From the NCBI GenBank assembly GCA_900073065.1, contig FJOG01000002.1, forward strand, positions 1,954,243 through 2,018,242: a DNA stretch of 64,000 nt, written 5' to 3'. Positions within the stretch are counted from its first letter, which is position 1. Every line of letters begins with the position of its first letter. The notes beneath the pieces were generated by a model, which did not search any database, had not been told where the DNA came from, and was given only the letters and a program-made list of their open reading frames with translations. Source of the DNA: Phialocephala subalpina. Lineage: Eukaryota > Ascomycota > Leotiomycetes > Helotiales > Mollisiaceae. A program made the translations under genes and the position numbers. Below are positions 41,531-52,939 of this stretch, one piece after another.

Positions 41531-42598
41531 ATGGCTTCATACAGCAAAGAGTTGGAAGTTGCACAACTCGCTGTTCAGAGAGCTGCTATTCTCACCAGGA
41601 AAGTCTTTCATGAGAAGGCAAAGGGAACAATTTCCAAAGATGATGCCTCCCCAGTAACAATTGGAGATTTTGGAGCCCAAGCTCTCATCATCCATGCTAT
41701 CAAGAAGAATTTCCCGGATGATCAAGTCGTTGGCGAGGAGGAAGCTAGCTCTTTGAGAGAGAACCAGAAGCTACGGGATCAGATTTGGGCTTTGGTTGAC
41801 GGCACCAAGCTCAAGGACCCAGAAGCAGAGAAGATCTTAGGAGGACCAATTGAGAGCATAGACGCCATGCTGGATGCTATCGATGCAGGCAACAGTGCAG
41901 GAGGAAACAAGGGAAGGATATGGGCTTTGGATCCAATCGATGGCACCAAGGGATTCCTTCGAGGAGGACAGTACGCTGTTTGTCTTGCGTTGATGGTTGA
42001 CGGAGATGTCAAAGTCGGCGTGCTGGGATGCCCAAATCTTCCAGTCGACGATTCAGTACCATTGACAGCTGAGTCTGGTATCGATCAGACCGATGCTGAA
42101 GGAAAGGGTGTTTTGTTTGCTGCGGTCTCTGGTCAAGGAGCCACGAGCAGACCGCTTGGTATTGCGGGATTGGGGAAGTCTCAACCAATTCAGATGAAGG
42201 AGGTCAAGGATATTTCTCAAGCAACCTTCTGTGAGAGCGTGGAAGCCGGTCACTCGTCTCATGGCGACCAATTTGAGATTTCGAAGAAGCTTGGTATCTC
42301 TAAACCAAGTGTTCGAATGGATTCACAGGCCAAATATGCATCTATTGCTCGCGGAGCAGGTGACATCTATCTGAGATTACCTGTCCGGGCAGACTACCAG
42401 GAGAAGATTTGGGATCATGCTGCTGGTGATCTCATCGTACGAGAGGCAGGGGGAGAAGTCACCGATACACTGGGAAGAAGATTGGATTTCAGCAAGGGCA
42501 GAACTCTTGCCGAGAACAAAGGTGTCGTTGCAGCTCCAGTTGCAGTCCACGGACACGTTCTTTCGGCTGTCAAGGAGGTATTGGCTGCCAAGAAATAG
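41531..42598 (+). CDS. MET22: 3'(2'),5'-bisphosphate nucleotidase
   Basis: 355 residues from the ATG at 41531 (caaaATGGct), matching Met22/Hal2 (357). It hydrolyses 3'-phosphoadenosine 5'-phosphate to AMP, removing a by-product of sulfate assimilation; the yeast enzyme is magnesium dependent and inhibited by lithium and sodium. Motifs: VTIGDFGAQALI, VVGEEEASSL (metal-binding Glu), WALDPIDGTKGFLRGGQYAV (the DPxDGT metal/phosphate signature, about residue 138), and WDHAAGDLIVREAGGEVTD (C-terminal Asp). A serine-rich VDGTKLKDPEAEK segment follows the usual plan. The frame is open upstream to an ATG at 41366, which would add 55 residues with a hydrophobic segment (ILLVSFFVVTLAGL); I prefer the internal start for length and context. 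Confidence 0.92.
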   Translation: MASYSKELEVAQLAVQRAAILTRKVFHEKAKGTISKDDASPVTIGDFGAQALIIHAIKKNFPDDQVVGEEEASSLRENQKLRDQIWALVDGTKLKDPEAEKILGGPIESIDAMLDAIDAGNSAGGNKGRIWALDPIDGTKGFLRGGQYAVCLALMVDGDVKVGVLGCPNLPVDDSVPLTAESGIDQTDAEGKGVLFAAVSGQGATSRPLGIAGLGKSQPIQMKEVKDISQATFCESVEAGHSSHGDQFEISKKLGISKPSVRMDSQAKYASIARGAGDIYLRLPVRADYQEKIWDHAAGDLIVREAGGEVTDTLGRRLDFSKGRTLAENKGVVAAPVAVHGHVLSAVKEVLAAKK

Positions 42599-42687
42599 AC
42601 AAAATAGACACAATAAATTTGCGGACAAGCCCATGACATTGAACGCCCTGACATGCTGTACATATGATATACAAGTATGATAGTTGA

Positions 42688-43534
42688 TCATTTGATCTTC
42701 TTCGCCTTCAACTTGATCGTCTCTCCATTGACGAAGATTCCCTTTCCCTTGTATGGCTCTGGCTTCCTCCACATTCTGATCTTAGCTGCGAATTGCAACA
42801 GAACCTCCTTCTCACAGCCTTCAAGTAGTATTCTGGTCGGCTGGGGGGTGCTGGCTTTGACGCCTTTGGGTATTGGCATCTCGATGGGATGAGAGTATCC
42901 GACCTTCAACACAACAAACTTCTGTCCATCAAACTCGGGCTCGACAGTTGTGGCGGTATTTTCGACTGTAGCTCTGTATCCGACCCCTACAAGTCGTAGA
43001 ATAGCCGTATGACCTTCTGAGACGCCTAGAATATGGTTTTGGAGGTATGCTCGAGTAGTCCCTGATCAACATCAGCTTATATCGTGTGGCCATGCTTCAT
43101 TCTGCCTTACCCCACATCTCTCTCTGCTTCTTGACCTCCTTATCTTCTACCGAGACATATGCCTTCCGCTGAGCCGTATCATAATCAATGTTGACGAACG
43201 GTGAAATGGTCATAGACATTTTCCCTATCAAACTATCAATGAAAGTTCCTCCAATTGCTAGACATTTCGTACCTAAAGGCCCCTCGATCTCGACCGTCGG
43301 TCTCGCAGCAATTGGTGCCCGTCCATTCTTTCGCACAGGAGGAGGCAAGATAGTGAAATTGACTTCTGGGGGTATCGACAGTGGTGCTCGTCCGATTTGC
43401 GATGGTCGACTCGTTGAGGCAGAGAATTGTCGCGACCCGACTGGGAATGCTGGGAGGAGAAATGCAGGGATGAAAGCTGTCGGAGCAGAGGAAATTGCCC
43501 TCTCCAGTCCTTTGGACCGAGCTGTGGACAGCAT
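42688..43534 (-). CDS. MRPL6: mitochondrial large-subunit ribosomal protein uL6m
   Basis: Three exons: 43534-43273, 43224-43111, 43061-42688 (249 residues). Intron 1 is 48 nt, in frame and stop-free; removing it gives the conserved join VEIEGPLGKMSMTISPFV. Intron 2 (gtaagg...gctgat...cag) gives KQREMWGTTRAYLQNHI. The start is the first ATG (43534, MLSTARSKGLERAISSAP); the frame above it has no ATG. The N-terminus is a basic presequence ending near RQFSAS. L6 hallmarks: GPLG..S..I.P, MWGTTRA, GVSEGHTAILRLVGVGYRA, KVGYSHPIEMPIP, and the C-terminal RMWRKPEPYKGKGIFVNGE with the nearly invariant EPYKGKGI. It acts in the mitochondrial large ribosomal subunit. Convergent with MET22, 90 bp between stops. 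Confidence 0.93.
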
Positions 43535-44602
43535 TGCGTGTTGCTGTCTGACTTGACTTCGAGAGCATTCGTGAATTTCTGAAGCTCTCGAGTTTAGCTC
43601 AAACACGTGATCGACAGGGGTCCCGCAAACATCCCTCTCCAGACATGCTCCAAACTTTCTCTTCCAAATTGTTCGATTCGAGTATCCTCATCATTACATA
43701 CTTAGAACGCTCAGTCATTGAAATTCTGGATGCCTCGGTCATACGGTGAAAAACATAATCGGTGTGTTGTGGTTGAGGCAAATCTCAATGTCTTTCCCTC
43801 GAAAATAACAAACCTGTGGAAGTAATTTCTGTGAACGAGAAGTGCTTTAAGTTGAGTTATCGGAAAAGATTCATCTGCCATGGAAAATTGTAATACTCTG
43901 AATGAGATTCCGGATACTGCCCTCGGTAGGTAGGACTCAATGTAATGCACAAAATGGACTCGACCTCTCAATGTCCCCAAAATGCTGGGACATTGTAGCA
44001 ATCACGAATCACCCACACATGAAGGTTGATTCAGCATTTCCATTATGAAATTATTCTCCTTCGTATCGAGTTATTTTCAGTATTTAATCTTCGAATTCAT
44101 GCCAAAATCGCGGGAGTACGAGACTCAAAGCAGGTGTTGGCGCGTGAAAATTCTCAATTGCCGCGTCTTCCATCTGATGCATCTCAAACCTCCTCCCTTT
44201 CTCACTCAGACATCATCTTTCTACCAGAAGGAAACACCAGTGCTCGTTTAATAGAAGCTAACGTCAGGCTACGAAGGTCGGGAGAGCTTTCAATTCAAAT
44301 ATCCCCTCCCGCTTTCAACTTCTCCAATCCTCTTTCCTTCCTCCCATTCTCAACTCCAAACCGACACTCCCAACAACATCCATCCTTCAAGCCAACGCAG
44401 CAAATACTCGTTGGTCTCCTTCTGCGATACAAACCTTTTCCTGACATCACAAACTCTTGGTCGTCAACGACGTTGAGTTGAACCTCAGAAACCGATCCTA
44501 CCTTCGATCTACCAAAGTAAGTTCAGCCCACCTCAATGTCGGTATCCCAACGAAATCTGACGCTCAGCTTCAGGAAAGATCTACACCTCCCCGCCATCAA
44601 CC
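43535..44602. other. divergent intergenic region (MRPL6 / KAR5)
   Basis: 1.07 kb. The right half is C/T-rich with several short upstream frames and is probably promoter and leader of the gene at 44603. No other feature seen. Confidence 0.45.
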
Positions 44603-46331
44603 ATGAAGCTCTCACAATTAGTTATCCTGGTGGTCATACCAGGCACCGCCTTAGCATACAGTCCATGGAGAAGCACAAACCAGGTCGACACGGTATCTAA
44701 TGGTGAGTGAATCCTTCCGACCTGAGACCAATGTTGACATTTCAGACGTAAACACTCCCAACGATTCGGACTCAAAGTTCAACCCGAGCGAGCTACTCGA
44801 TTTCAAGGCTCATAAGCCTGAAGTCTACACCAAGGCCTTAATGGAGCTGAAGCGTCTCGAACAAGAACCTATCTGTCACCGTACCGCAGCTCAGCTACTC
44901 ATGAACAATTGCCGTGGGATTGAGGAAAACGACGCGTCCGAGAATCAATGGGGTAGTTCTCACCTTCAAAGACACCACGTTGAGAGTTTCGCAAATGGAC
45001 TTACGATGTGTGACGCTGAGCGTGCCAAATGGGCGATTCCCGAAGCTTGCTTCCCATTCGAGAGTTCTGCTCTATACCGAGCTTCTCGTGACAAGCACAG
45101 CCGACTAGACGTATCCCACCACCAAGTCGGAGATTGTATCGAGGCTCTTGGTCGAGAGTCATCCCACTGGACCACATGGATCAATGCTCGTGAGAAGGCC
45201 GTGACAATTTGCCGAGCTGCGCGTCTTGATATCGAGAAAGACCAGGCCCTCCACATGCACAAGCATCTTATCGAGCTTATGCAGCAATTCACGGACGACT
45301 TGGAGGATGACTTGGCGAAGCTCAAGGAGAACCTCGCGACAGGCTCGCAAAATGCAAAGTCATTTGTCGACAATCTAATGAACCAGGCCGAGAGCGGCAA
45401 AGCCAGACTAATCGAGGTGTTTGAATCAGTCTCTGATGATGTTCAGGTTAGTCTAGTTAACATTGGAGCTTGTACAGCTGCTGACAGTTAACAGGGCGTG
45501 GGCAAGGCTATTAACGCCGTTCGCGAAAGTGGCAACGATGTTATGCGAATGTTCAAGCTGTCCATGCAGACTGTCATCCAGAGAAACGCAGAAATGGCAG
45601 CTGAGCAAGAACAAGCTCTCGCTACTACAACTAACTCGTTCCAAAATCGCGTCGGGGCTGTCAATGCTATCGTTGGGGAGACGGAAGCAAGTGTCCTGGT
45701 CATGCAAGACGCCTTGCAGCAACTCATCCCTATGGTTATGGCTTTACATGAACGTCAAGATGCTTTAGAACAGAAAGCCCAAGCAGCACTATCGGCTGTG
45801 ATCAATGCTACGAAACTGCTCCAAAGCCACAGCCAGAACCTGCATCAAGCCAGCGCCAAGGCATCAGACATCAATGAGAATCTCAACAAGGCAGTTCTCA
45901 CCGCACGGACTTGGCAAGATACTCTCAGTGTCTCGACCTCGATGCCTGACTGGGCTCTTCGTGTGCTGTGTCCGCTGACAACCCTTGTCCTTGGGAACTT
46001 CGGCATTGCCTCTCCCACGATCGGAAGTAATCTCATGCTTTTCATTGGTGGTATGTCACAAATTACTCAATTACAATATTCATCCAGCTAACAAGTACTA
46101 GGTTTTATAGCCGGTGAAACAACAGTCCAAGTACGACATCTGCATTCCTCCATCCAAAGTCTCCTCACTCCAAGCTTCCTTCGCAGCGCAGAACCTCGAC
46201 ATGCCAGAAACATCAGCATGCCGTCGCTGGCGAAGGCATCCGCTGACATCGACAGCCCGAATCCATCCACTACCGAGGGTTTCCGTGTCGAGATTCGCGA
46301 CGGCATGGATGAGCAAACGTTCGGCCACTGA
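44603..46331 (+). CDS. KAR5: nuclear fusion protein, Kar5/Tht1 family
   Basis: Four exons: 44603-44702, 44746-45446, 45495-46050, 46102-46331 (528 residues), all with good splice signals (gtgagt...tttcag, gttagt...acag, gtatgt...gctaac...ctag). Layout is that of Kar5/Tht1/Brambleberry: an N-terminal signal peptide (MKLSQLVILVVIPGTALA), a Cys-containing luminal domain (PICHRTAAQLLMNNCRGIEE; LTMCDAERAKWAIPEACFPF; CIEALGRES), long helical coiled coils (about residues 195-420), then hydrophobic segments near 435-480 (VLCPLTTLVLGNFGIASP; LMLFIGGFIAGE). Family members sit in the nuclear envelope and are needed for nuclear membrane fusion after mating. Sexual-cycle function here is inferred. I chose the start because it creates the signal peptide. 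Confidence 0.8.
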
Positions 46332-46965
46332 ACATCATCCAAGTCACCTCTAAAACCAAATGACGACACTGTGCAATATCCGAGCATATACGGACCCGAC
46401 GCACACAATATTGCTATCTACCACAGCTATGATTGCGAATTATGTTACACTTAGCTTACGCGACACAAAACTTACCTAATTCAAGGGAACGAAAGAAGGT
46501 TGAATGACAAGGCCGGACAGGGACCTTCAGCTTCGCTCAACCTCGGGAAGGAAGGACAGGGTCGATCAGTCAGAGGTGAACCCTGAGCTTCAGCCTGAGG
46601 ATGGAGGGCTATGATTAATACACTTGCGAAACGAGAAAATGGAGAGATGTCGTTGGGTGCTATTGCTAGTATGGCGATGATAATTGCGAGTTGAATTATC
46701 GTATCGTTGGTAGCTAGTAGAGACTTCGGTAACTACACAATGGAGATCGCGGACACCTGTCGACCTTTTTTCGCACAATCGAGCTGTGAGAAAGTGACAT
46801 GGTTTGAATCCATTTAAATTTCAAACTGATCGCAGTCCAATGCCCTCTTTTCTTTCAACGAGGGTTGATGTTGATGTCTTCCTCGGTAAAGAAAGGGGCG
46901 GAGACTGCAAGCGAGTGAAAATATACAACCCCGAACTTGGTATGAAAGGCTCTAGGAGGGTCTTC

Positions 46966-47231
46966 TGAGAGGCTACAACCTTGCGCGAGCACGAAGGTTG
47001 CGTTAGTAGATGAGGGTATCTTGCGGCTGTGGTGCAGCTTTGCCTGTCCTAGGACGTTGCAGATGAAGGTATTTTTAGCCTGTAGGCTTGTCTACTCTGA
47101 GCCAAAACGAGAGTCCACTAACGGGCACGGAGCCGTAGTGGCAGACATAACTATTCTGAGGCTACAGCCTTGCGCGGCAACAGAGGTTAGTTTAGCAGAT
47201 GGGGGTGTTTTGCGGCTGTAGCCTTGTCTAA
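46966..47231. repeat. imperfect ~70-bp direct repeat
   Basis: Two copies starting ctgag.aggctaca.ccttgcgcg and ending ttgcggctgt (46966-47036 and 47157-47231). They differ at scattered positions and small gaps and are separated by about 120 bp. A third, partial match (cctgtaggcttgtctactctgag, about 47080-47102) resembles the end of the second copy. Noncoding; origin unknown. Confidence 0.7.
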
Positions 47232-47440
47232 GTATGAGTGGGCAGAAGGCTGCAATGCATAGGTCAAGCTTTCACTCAAGTAATCGAGTTCCAGAATGGC
47301 ATCTTTAGCAAATAAGCACACAATCACATTGGGAAGCATTCAAGGCATCATGCACGGAGATCACGGGGAGAGGAATCATCGACATTCTATGCATGCTACT
47401 CGCTAGCATCCTATCAGCATACAAAACATTCAACCCAAAC

Positions 47441-47460
47441 ACGACGACGACGACGACGAC
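47441..47460. repeat. ACG trinucleotide microsatellite
   Basis: Six to seven ACG units, followed immediately by CAA/CAG-like triplets to about 47477. Intergenic. Confidence 0.85.
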
Positions 47461-47755
47461 AACAGCAGCAACAACAGGATCTCAGATCCATCGATCAGTC
47501 CACCCAAAAGCCAATCCACGCTGATTACACTAAATACAATAGGAGCAGCATAGAAACAAGCTCAACACTTTGGACAAGGGGTATAGGTGGGGGGTATCGT
47601 ATGCCAATTTTTCTTCTGAGCAAATGATGAACTGGGAAGAAATGAAACGCAACAAGGCGCAAAGAAAAGAAAAAGCCGCGGGCCATTAAAGAGATATTTT
47701 GGGCGAAAGGAAACGAGGGTACTGTTGGTGTTGTTGCTAGCGTAGGGAGGAGCGC

Positions 47756-50700
47756 CTACACGGCAACCGGGGAGGAAGAGGAGTCTGTGATCGATTCGAG
47801 AGATCTTTCCGTTCTGTTAGAAGTATGACTCGGTTTTGAGAAGGAAATGACATACCTCAGATTGTCCTTCCTCAAGTCCTCATTCATTTGGTCCAATTGC
47901 TGCAGGGTGACACTAGCTTTCGCTAACTGTAATCAGAAATAAACGTTAGCATATGTGCTCTTCTTACTCATGAACGCGTTGCATCAGGGAGTTTAACACA
48001 CAAAGGAGATAGTTCGAGAGAAAGACAAGATTGAGCATTAGGAAAGGGTGGTCGGACCGATGCTAATGCGGCTGATGAACTGTCGTGCTCACCTTCTGCC
48101 GCTTTTGGAACTGGCTCTGTAGCGGTTTCGTCCTCATCATGTTCGGCGTATTTGCTGGCAGCTAGGCCAGGTAGTGACTTGCTTTCAATTGCGGGGGCGG
48201 CCTTTGTCTAGCGCTGCGAGTTAGTTTGACCATCAAGAACGAAGCAGCTGTCTTACCTTCGCTTCGGCGAGCTCTGCATCCTTGACCTTAAGATGGGCTT
48301 CAGCTTCCTTGAGGCGAGCTTCAAGACCGTCGGCTTTCTTGTTGGCCTCTTCCGCAAGTTGCGTCAATAACTCGTGCATGTCCTTGAAGTCGGATGCGCT
48401 CTCGGCCTTTTGTCTGGCAACCTCAGCTTGAACCTTCTCCAATGCCGACTTGGTGGCAAGATGCTCCTCGGTGGCTTTGGCGGATTCCTGTTCAGCATTC
48501 ATGAGAGCTGCTTGGTGTAGAGTCTTCAAAGTTTGCAATTGTTCACGAAGGGCATCAGCTTCGAAAGTATCGGGCTTTTTGCTCAAAGCAGTCTCAAGGT
48601 CAGCTTGTGCAGTTGCCTTCTCCATCTTCTCGTGGGCGAGATCTTGCTTGAGACCATCCAGCTCTGCCTGGGCCTCAGCCAAAGCAGCGTTGGTCTTGGC
48701 GATTTCAGCTTGTAGTGCCTTCTCGGTTGCCTGCAACGAGTTAGTTCCTGAACCATTGTATGTATAGAAAGTTGAATGTCACGTACCTGAATTTTATCAG
48801 AGTCCATGATAGCAGCCGCTACGGCCTCTGAGTGCTCCAACTTCAGCTTGGCAATAGCTTCAGCGTGGTTGGCTTGAAGACTAGCTTGAAGATTCTCCAA
48901 CTCCGACGAGTGAGCGGCATCAACAGCAGTGATTGCTCTGTCATGAGCTTCGTCCAGGTTCTTCGCGTGCGTCGTCTTCAACTCCTCAAGAGCTGTTTGG
49001 TGAGCTACCTCCTTCTCATCAAGAGCACCAGTGGAGACAGCGAGATCCTGCTTGAGCTGTTTAATCTCTTCCGCGTAGCTTTCCAGGGAAGCAGAGTGAG
49101 TTTTTGTCAGCGCGTCATGCTTCGCCTTCAAAGCCTCAAGCTCTTGTGCATGGATACTCGATGTGTCACCCAGTGACTTGGTGAGTTCAGCGTGCTCCGC
49201 CTTCAGGGTATCGAAGTCCTTAGCGCTCTTCGCCAGAGCATCTCCATGAGACTTGATGAGATCGTCATGTGCAGCTTTGATAGCTTCGAGTTCCTTGGCA
49301 CTGGTTGCGGTAGATTCCCCGTGAGACTTGATCAATCCCTCATTCGTTGCCTTGAGAGCCGCTAATTCCTCGGTATGGCTAGCCGTAGCATCACTATGCG
49401 CATTGATGAGTTGTTCGTGTTTAGTCATGAGACCTTCAACCTCATCAACATGAGTTGCTTGCACATCGGCGAGAGACTTCGCAAGCTCTTCGTACTTCAC
49501 TTTCAAAGCTTCGTACTCCTCCCTGACACCTGAATTGCCTTGCAAAGCATCGATCTCTGCTTCGTAGTCTTTGGAGATATTCTTGAGCTCCATCTCATGC
49601 TTCTGTAGCAAAGCTTCGATCTCCTTCGTCTTGTCGTCAAGACTCTTTGCCGTCGATGAAAGTTCGGACTTGATCTTGCTGTGCATGTCGTCCTTGCTCT
49701 TGCTCTCCGCATCAAATGTGTCCATCATCTGCTGAAGGGAAGCAATTTCCTGCTTGGCTGCTGCCAGTTCGGCCTGTGCAGAGACCAAACCTTCCTCACC
49801 CGCTGCACTCTTGGCTTCAAAGTCTGCAAGCTTCTTGGACATCACGTCGTATCCCTCACGAGCTGAAGCCAGTTGCTGCTGAGTCGATTCCACCTTGGCT
49901 GACAATTCCTCAATCTCCTTTGTCGACTTCGCTAACGCCTCGGAATCCGTTTCGGATTTTGCTTTTAAGCTAGCAACTTCCTCTTGGAGCTTTGTCAAAG
50001 CGGCGCTCGACTCTGTCGACTGAGCATCATATTTCTCCTTGTGAGTAGCTTCCAATGCTGCTTGGGCTGCAATGGCCTCCTCCAACTTAGTCTGCAGGTC
50101 GCTGGTAGCAGATTCGTGCTTCTGGGTGAGCTCTGCTATTTGCTTCTCATAGACAGATGAAGTATCTGTGTTTCCTTGAGCGATCTCTGCGGCATGAGCC
50201 GCCTTCAAAGTAGAAAGCGCCGATTCGTGTTCATCAGTCAACGACTTCTTCAAGTCGGTGAGTGTCGTCTGGTGATCCGCCTGCAAAGCTTCCAGCTTCT
50301 GACTATCCTCAGCAATTTGGAACTTCAGGATTGCAATCTCAGCCTCCTTCTCTGTGGTTGTTGAAGTAGCAGAAGAGCTTGCTTCCTTCAATTGAGCTAA
50401 TTCTGCGGATAACGATGCGAGCTCGGATGCATGCTCAGCCTTCAATTTCTCGAGAGCCTCAGCTGTCTCAGAAGCGCCCTTCGCACTAGCCACTTGTTGT
50501 ACCTCCTCAATCGCCTTCGAAGATGCCTCTGATGCGGCAGTCTTAGCTGCCACGGCCTCCACCAATTTTGCTCTTAATTCCTCCACACTAGCCTGGTGTT
50601 GTGCGCGCAGCTTTTCAACCATCTGGTCGTGCTCAGTCTTGATGTTCGCCTCTGCTTCAGACACCCGCTTCGCTTCCTCCTCAAGTTGCGTCCCGAGTTC

Positions 50701-51570
50701 GAGTAATTTCTCCTGAGAAGCAGCAATTTCCTTCTTCAATTCCTCGACACGCGTCTCACTGTCTTCCAATTTGGCCTTAAGTTCCTCAACTTCCTTTAAT
50801 GGAGAAGCATGGGTAGCGTGGCTTGCGAGTCGTCCTGGTGCCGGCTTAGATGTACTGCTGGGCGATCCAGCAATAGACGAAAGTCTCTTCTTGGCTTCTG
50901 CGACGGCGCTTGTTGGAGCAGGCTTGGAAAGCGGAGTAGATCTGCTAGTAGTCGAGCTCGCAGATGGGGGAGGCCTTGTTGTAGTGCTGCTCGATAAAGG
51001 TTTGGATACAGGCTTTGTAGCCCCGGAGCTGACGGAAGTTGCGGGCTTCCGTGTCACTGTTGACGATGCCGCGCTGGTCCTCTTTTCAGCGGCAGTCTCC
51101 CCAGCCTTCGCGGGAGATCCATGTGCTCCTGTGGGAGCCAGAGAAGTTCTCCGCGGTGCCGCGCTGAGCGCCTTCTTCTTCTCATCGCCCGAACCACCAA
51201 CTGAAGGTTGGGATCTGTGCCCAGCACTGGCAGATGTAGGAGCAGTCGCGCTGCTTGCTGGTTTTCGAACTGAAGATCCAGCTGGCCGGGTAGGCGGCTT
51301 TGAAAGGCCTCCGGTGGTACGAGTTGTGCTTGAAGCCGTAGGTCTTGCAGCAGCTGATGTCGAAGAGACTCCTGGTCGAATGCCCCGCTTGGGAGGCACA
51401 TTCTCCTTCTTCACGCCATTTGTAACCTCCTTTTCCTTTACTGGAGCATTTTCCTCCTTCTCCGTCTCGGTCTCGACTTCAGATGTTGTTACAGTAGCAT
51501 CATCTGCGGAGAGGATGTCGCTGGGAACTTCTTCCTGGTGAGGGACTTCGGGAGCTTCGACATCAGCCAT
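47756..51570 (-). CDS. large coiled-coil protein with six 25-residue repeats
   Basis: Five exons: 51570-48787, 48730-48257, 48207-48093, 47922-47856, 47813-47756 (1165 residues). Signals are good throughout, although the 48093 donor/47922 acceptor pair was chosen to keep frame (gtgagc...ttag). Residues 1-265 are Ser/Ala/Thr/Pro-rich and basic (NVPPKRGIRPG; SSVRKPASSA), resembling microtubule- or filament-binding disordered heads. From about 265 to 1140 the protein is almost continuous coiled coil (LKEVEELKAKLEDSETRVEE and so on). Residues 689-838 form six tandem 25-residue units of form LKA.H..L.KSHGD. The end (ASVTLQQLDQMNEDLRKDN, then SSSSPVAV) looks conserved. No motor, GTPase or membrane domain. 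Probably a structural or tethering protein (cytoskeleton, spindle pole or Golgi); the specific role is unknown. Confidence 0.75.
49057..49506 (-). repeat. six tandem 75-bp units encoding 25-residue coiled-coil repeats
   Basis: Translated units begin, in order: LKVKYEELAKSL, LMTKHEQLINAH, LKATNEGLIKSHG, IKAAHDDLIKSHG, LKAEHAELTKSLG, LKAKHDALTKTH. Each is exactly 25 residues and ends near ELEA/EEL.A. Twenty-five residues equal two heptads plus one hendecad, so the coil should have a periodic change in supercoil pitch. The units have diverged at DNA level, so the array is old. Confidence 0.85.
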
Positions 51571-52939
51571 TTTGCCGGTTGTTGACGATGGAATTTGCGG
51601 TGATAAGATGTGAGGAGAATTGTCTATACCAAGATAAAAACCCGTTAGCTTTGTCTCAATGGGAATTGATATGAAACCAGCTTCAGCGATCCACTGAGAA
51701 GAAGGATGCGATCAGCCTAACCAACCAGCACCGACACGTCACACTCACTTCCAACGGATGCGAGTGATTCGAGATTTCACCGCAACGCACCTGCAGTAAA
51801 GATCTTCCCGACAAGCAGATGACCCTCAGAGTTCTGTACAATGAGAGAAGAGGGGCTGGATACGTACGACGAGTTTTCACCTTGCTGTCCCTGTCATGTA
51901 CACCGCCCAAGAACCCCAAGCTCTCGAGTGGACTGGATACGCGACTCTGCGATAACTTCCCAACCGTGAATCGCGTAGCTAATTTCAGGGGTCTTGCTTG
52001 CGGCGGGTGCTGTTCTCCGGGTTGAAAGGTATCAGATGGCAACAACGTCGATGCCGAGGGGACAACAGATCAATGCTGTTCAGCTTTGCTAGCAGGACAC
52101 CGAAGTTATGTGACCGGAGCAGATATATTTCCTTCAGGGGATATTTTTGGAGCTTCTCGCTTTTGAATCAAAGCGCCGCTCATTTGGTTAGGCCGAAGCC
52201 TCCCAGGGACGCGCTAGCGAATCACTTTCTTCATCCGAGCTCGAACCTCCCACGCATCGCGATCGCTGGAGTCCTGGACAGCGATGGGACAATCAACGTG
52301 TAACTTGAGGGGCCACAACAGGTTTTGACAGCGAGTACAAGGGGCTCAATGGCAATTGACGTGCATGATGCGCAGGACAAGGCATACACCTGTCGAGTGA
52401 CAATAGAGATGCCTGGCACCTGGACAGTCGGACATCACACATCTTCCTCGATTTGAATTCTTTTTTTTTTCTCCGTCGTATTGTGGCGTATCATCGTACG
52501 AACTCATTTTGCTGGCTTAGGGGAATGAGGAGGTACGATCGCCATGGATCACGATTCATGGTCCTTCCTATTGAATTAATGAACTCAAAAGCGTTTCATC
52601 TTGACGAACATTTCAGATGAAACTTAAAATGCCTTGCTCTAATGCTTCATCAATATCTTCAAAATCCCAACTCTCTATTTAGGATGACGGTACGGATGTA
52701 CATATAATTTCTTCTTTGTTTTCTTGCTCTTGAATTCGATAACTCTGAGTGGTGTTCAAATATCCATCTATGTTCTCAACTTTCAATATAATGCTGCTGG
52801 CAGGCGTATATATAGACGTCAAAATGTCTATTATTTCCACATACAAGAAATGTCAAAATTCTTCCTCAATATCTGCTTACTCATGGTCTATCACCGGATT
52901 CGCAAGCCCGCCACAAACCCACCCCCAATCGTCATACTA
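51571..52939. other. intergenic region
   Basis: The left 300 bp are presumably promoter and leader of the coiled-coil gene. The remainder shows only short interrupted frames and a T9-10 run near 52461. Nothing recognisable. Confidence 0.45.

Larger units (their letters stand above)
46332..47755. other. intergenic region with repeats
   Basis: 1.4 kb between convergent genes. It contains an imperfect direct repeat (about 46966-47036 and 47157-47231) and a short CGA/GAC microsatellite (47441-47460). No coding frame supported. Confidence 0.5.

Noticed and set aside
50771..51541. 256-codon plus-strand frame
   Set aside because: It is the antisense shadow of the Ser/Ala/Pro-rich head of the coiled-coil gene, whose composition leaves the opposite strand stop-free.
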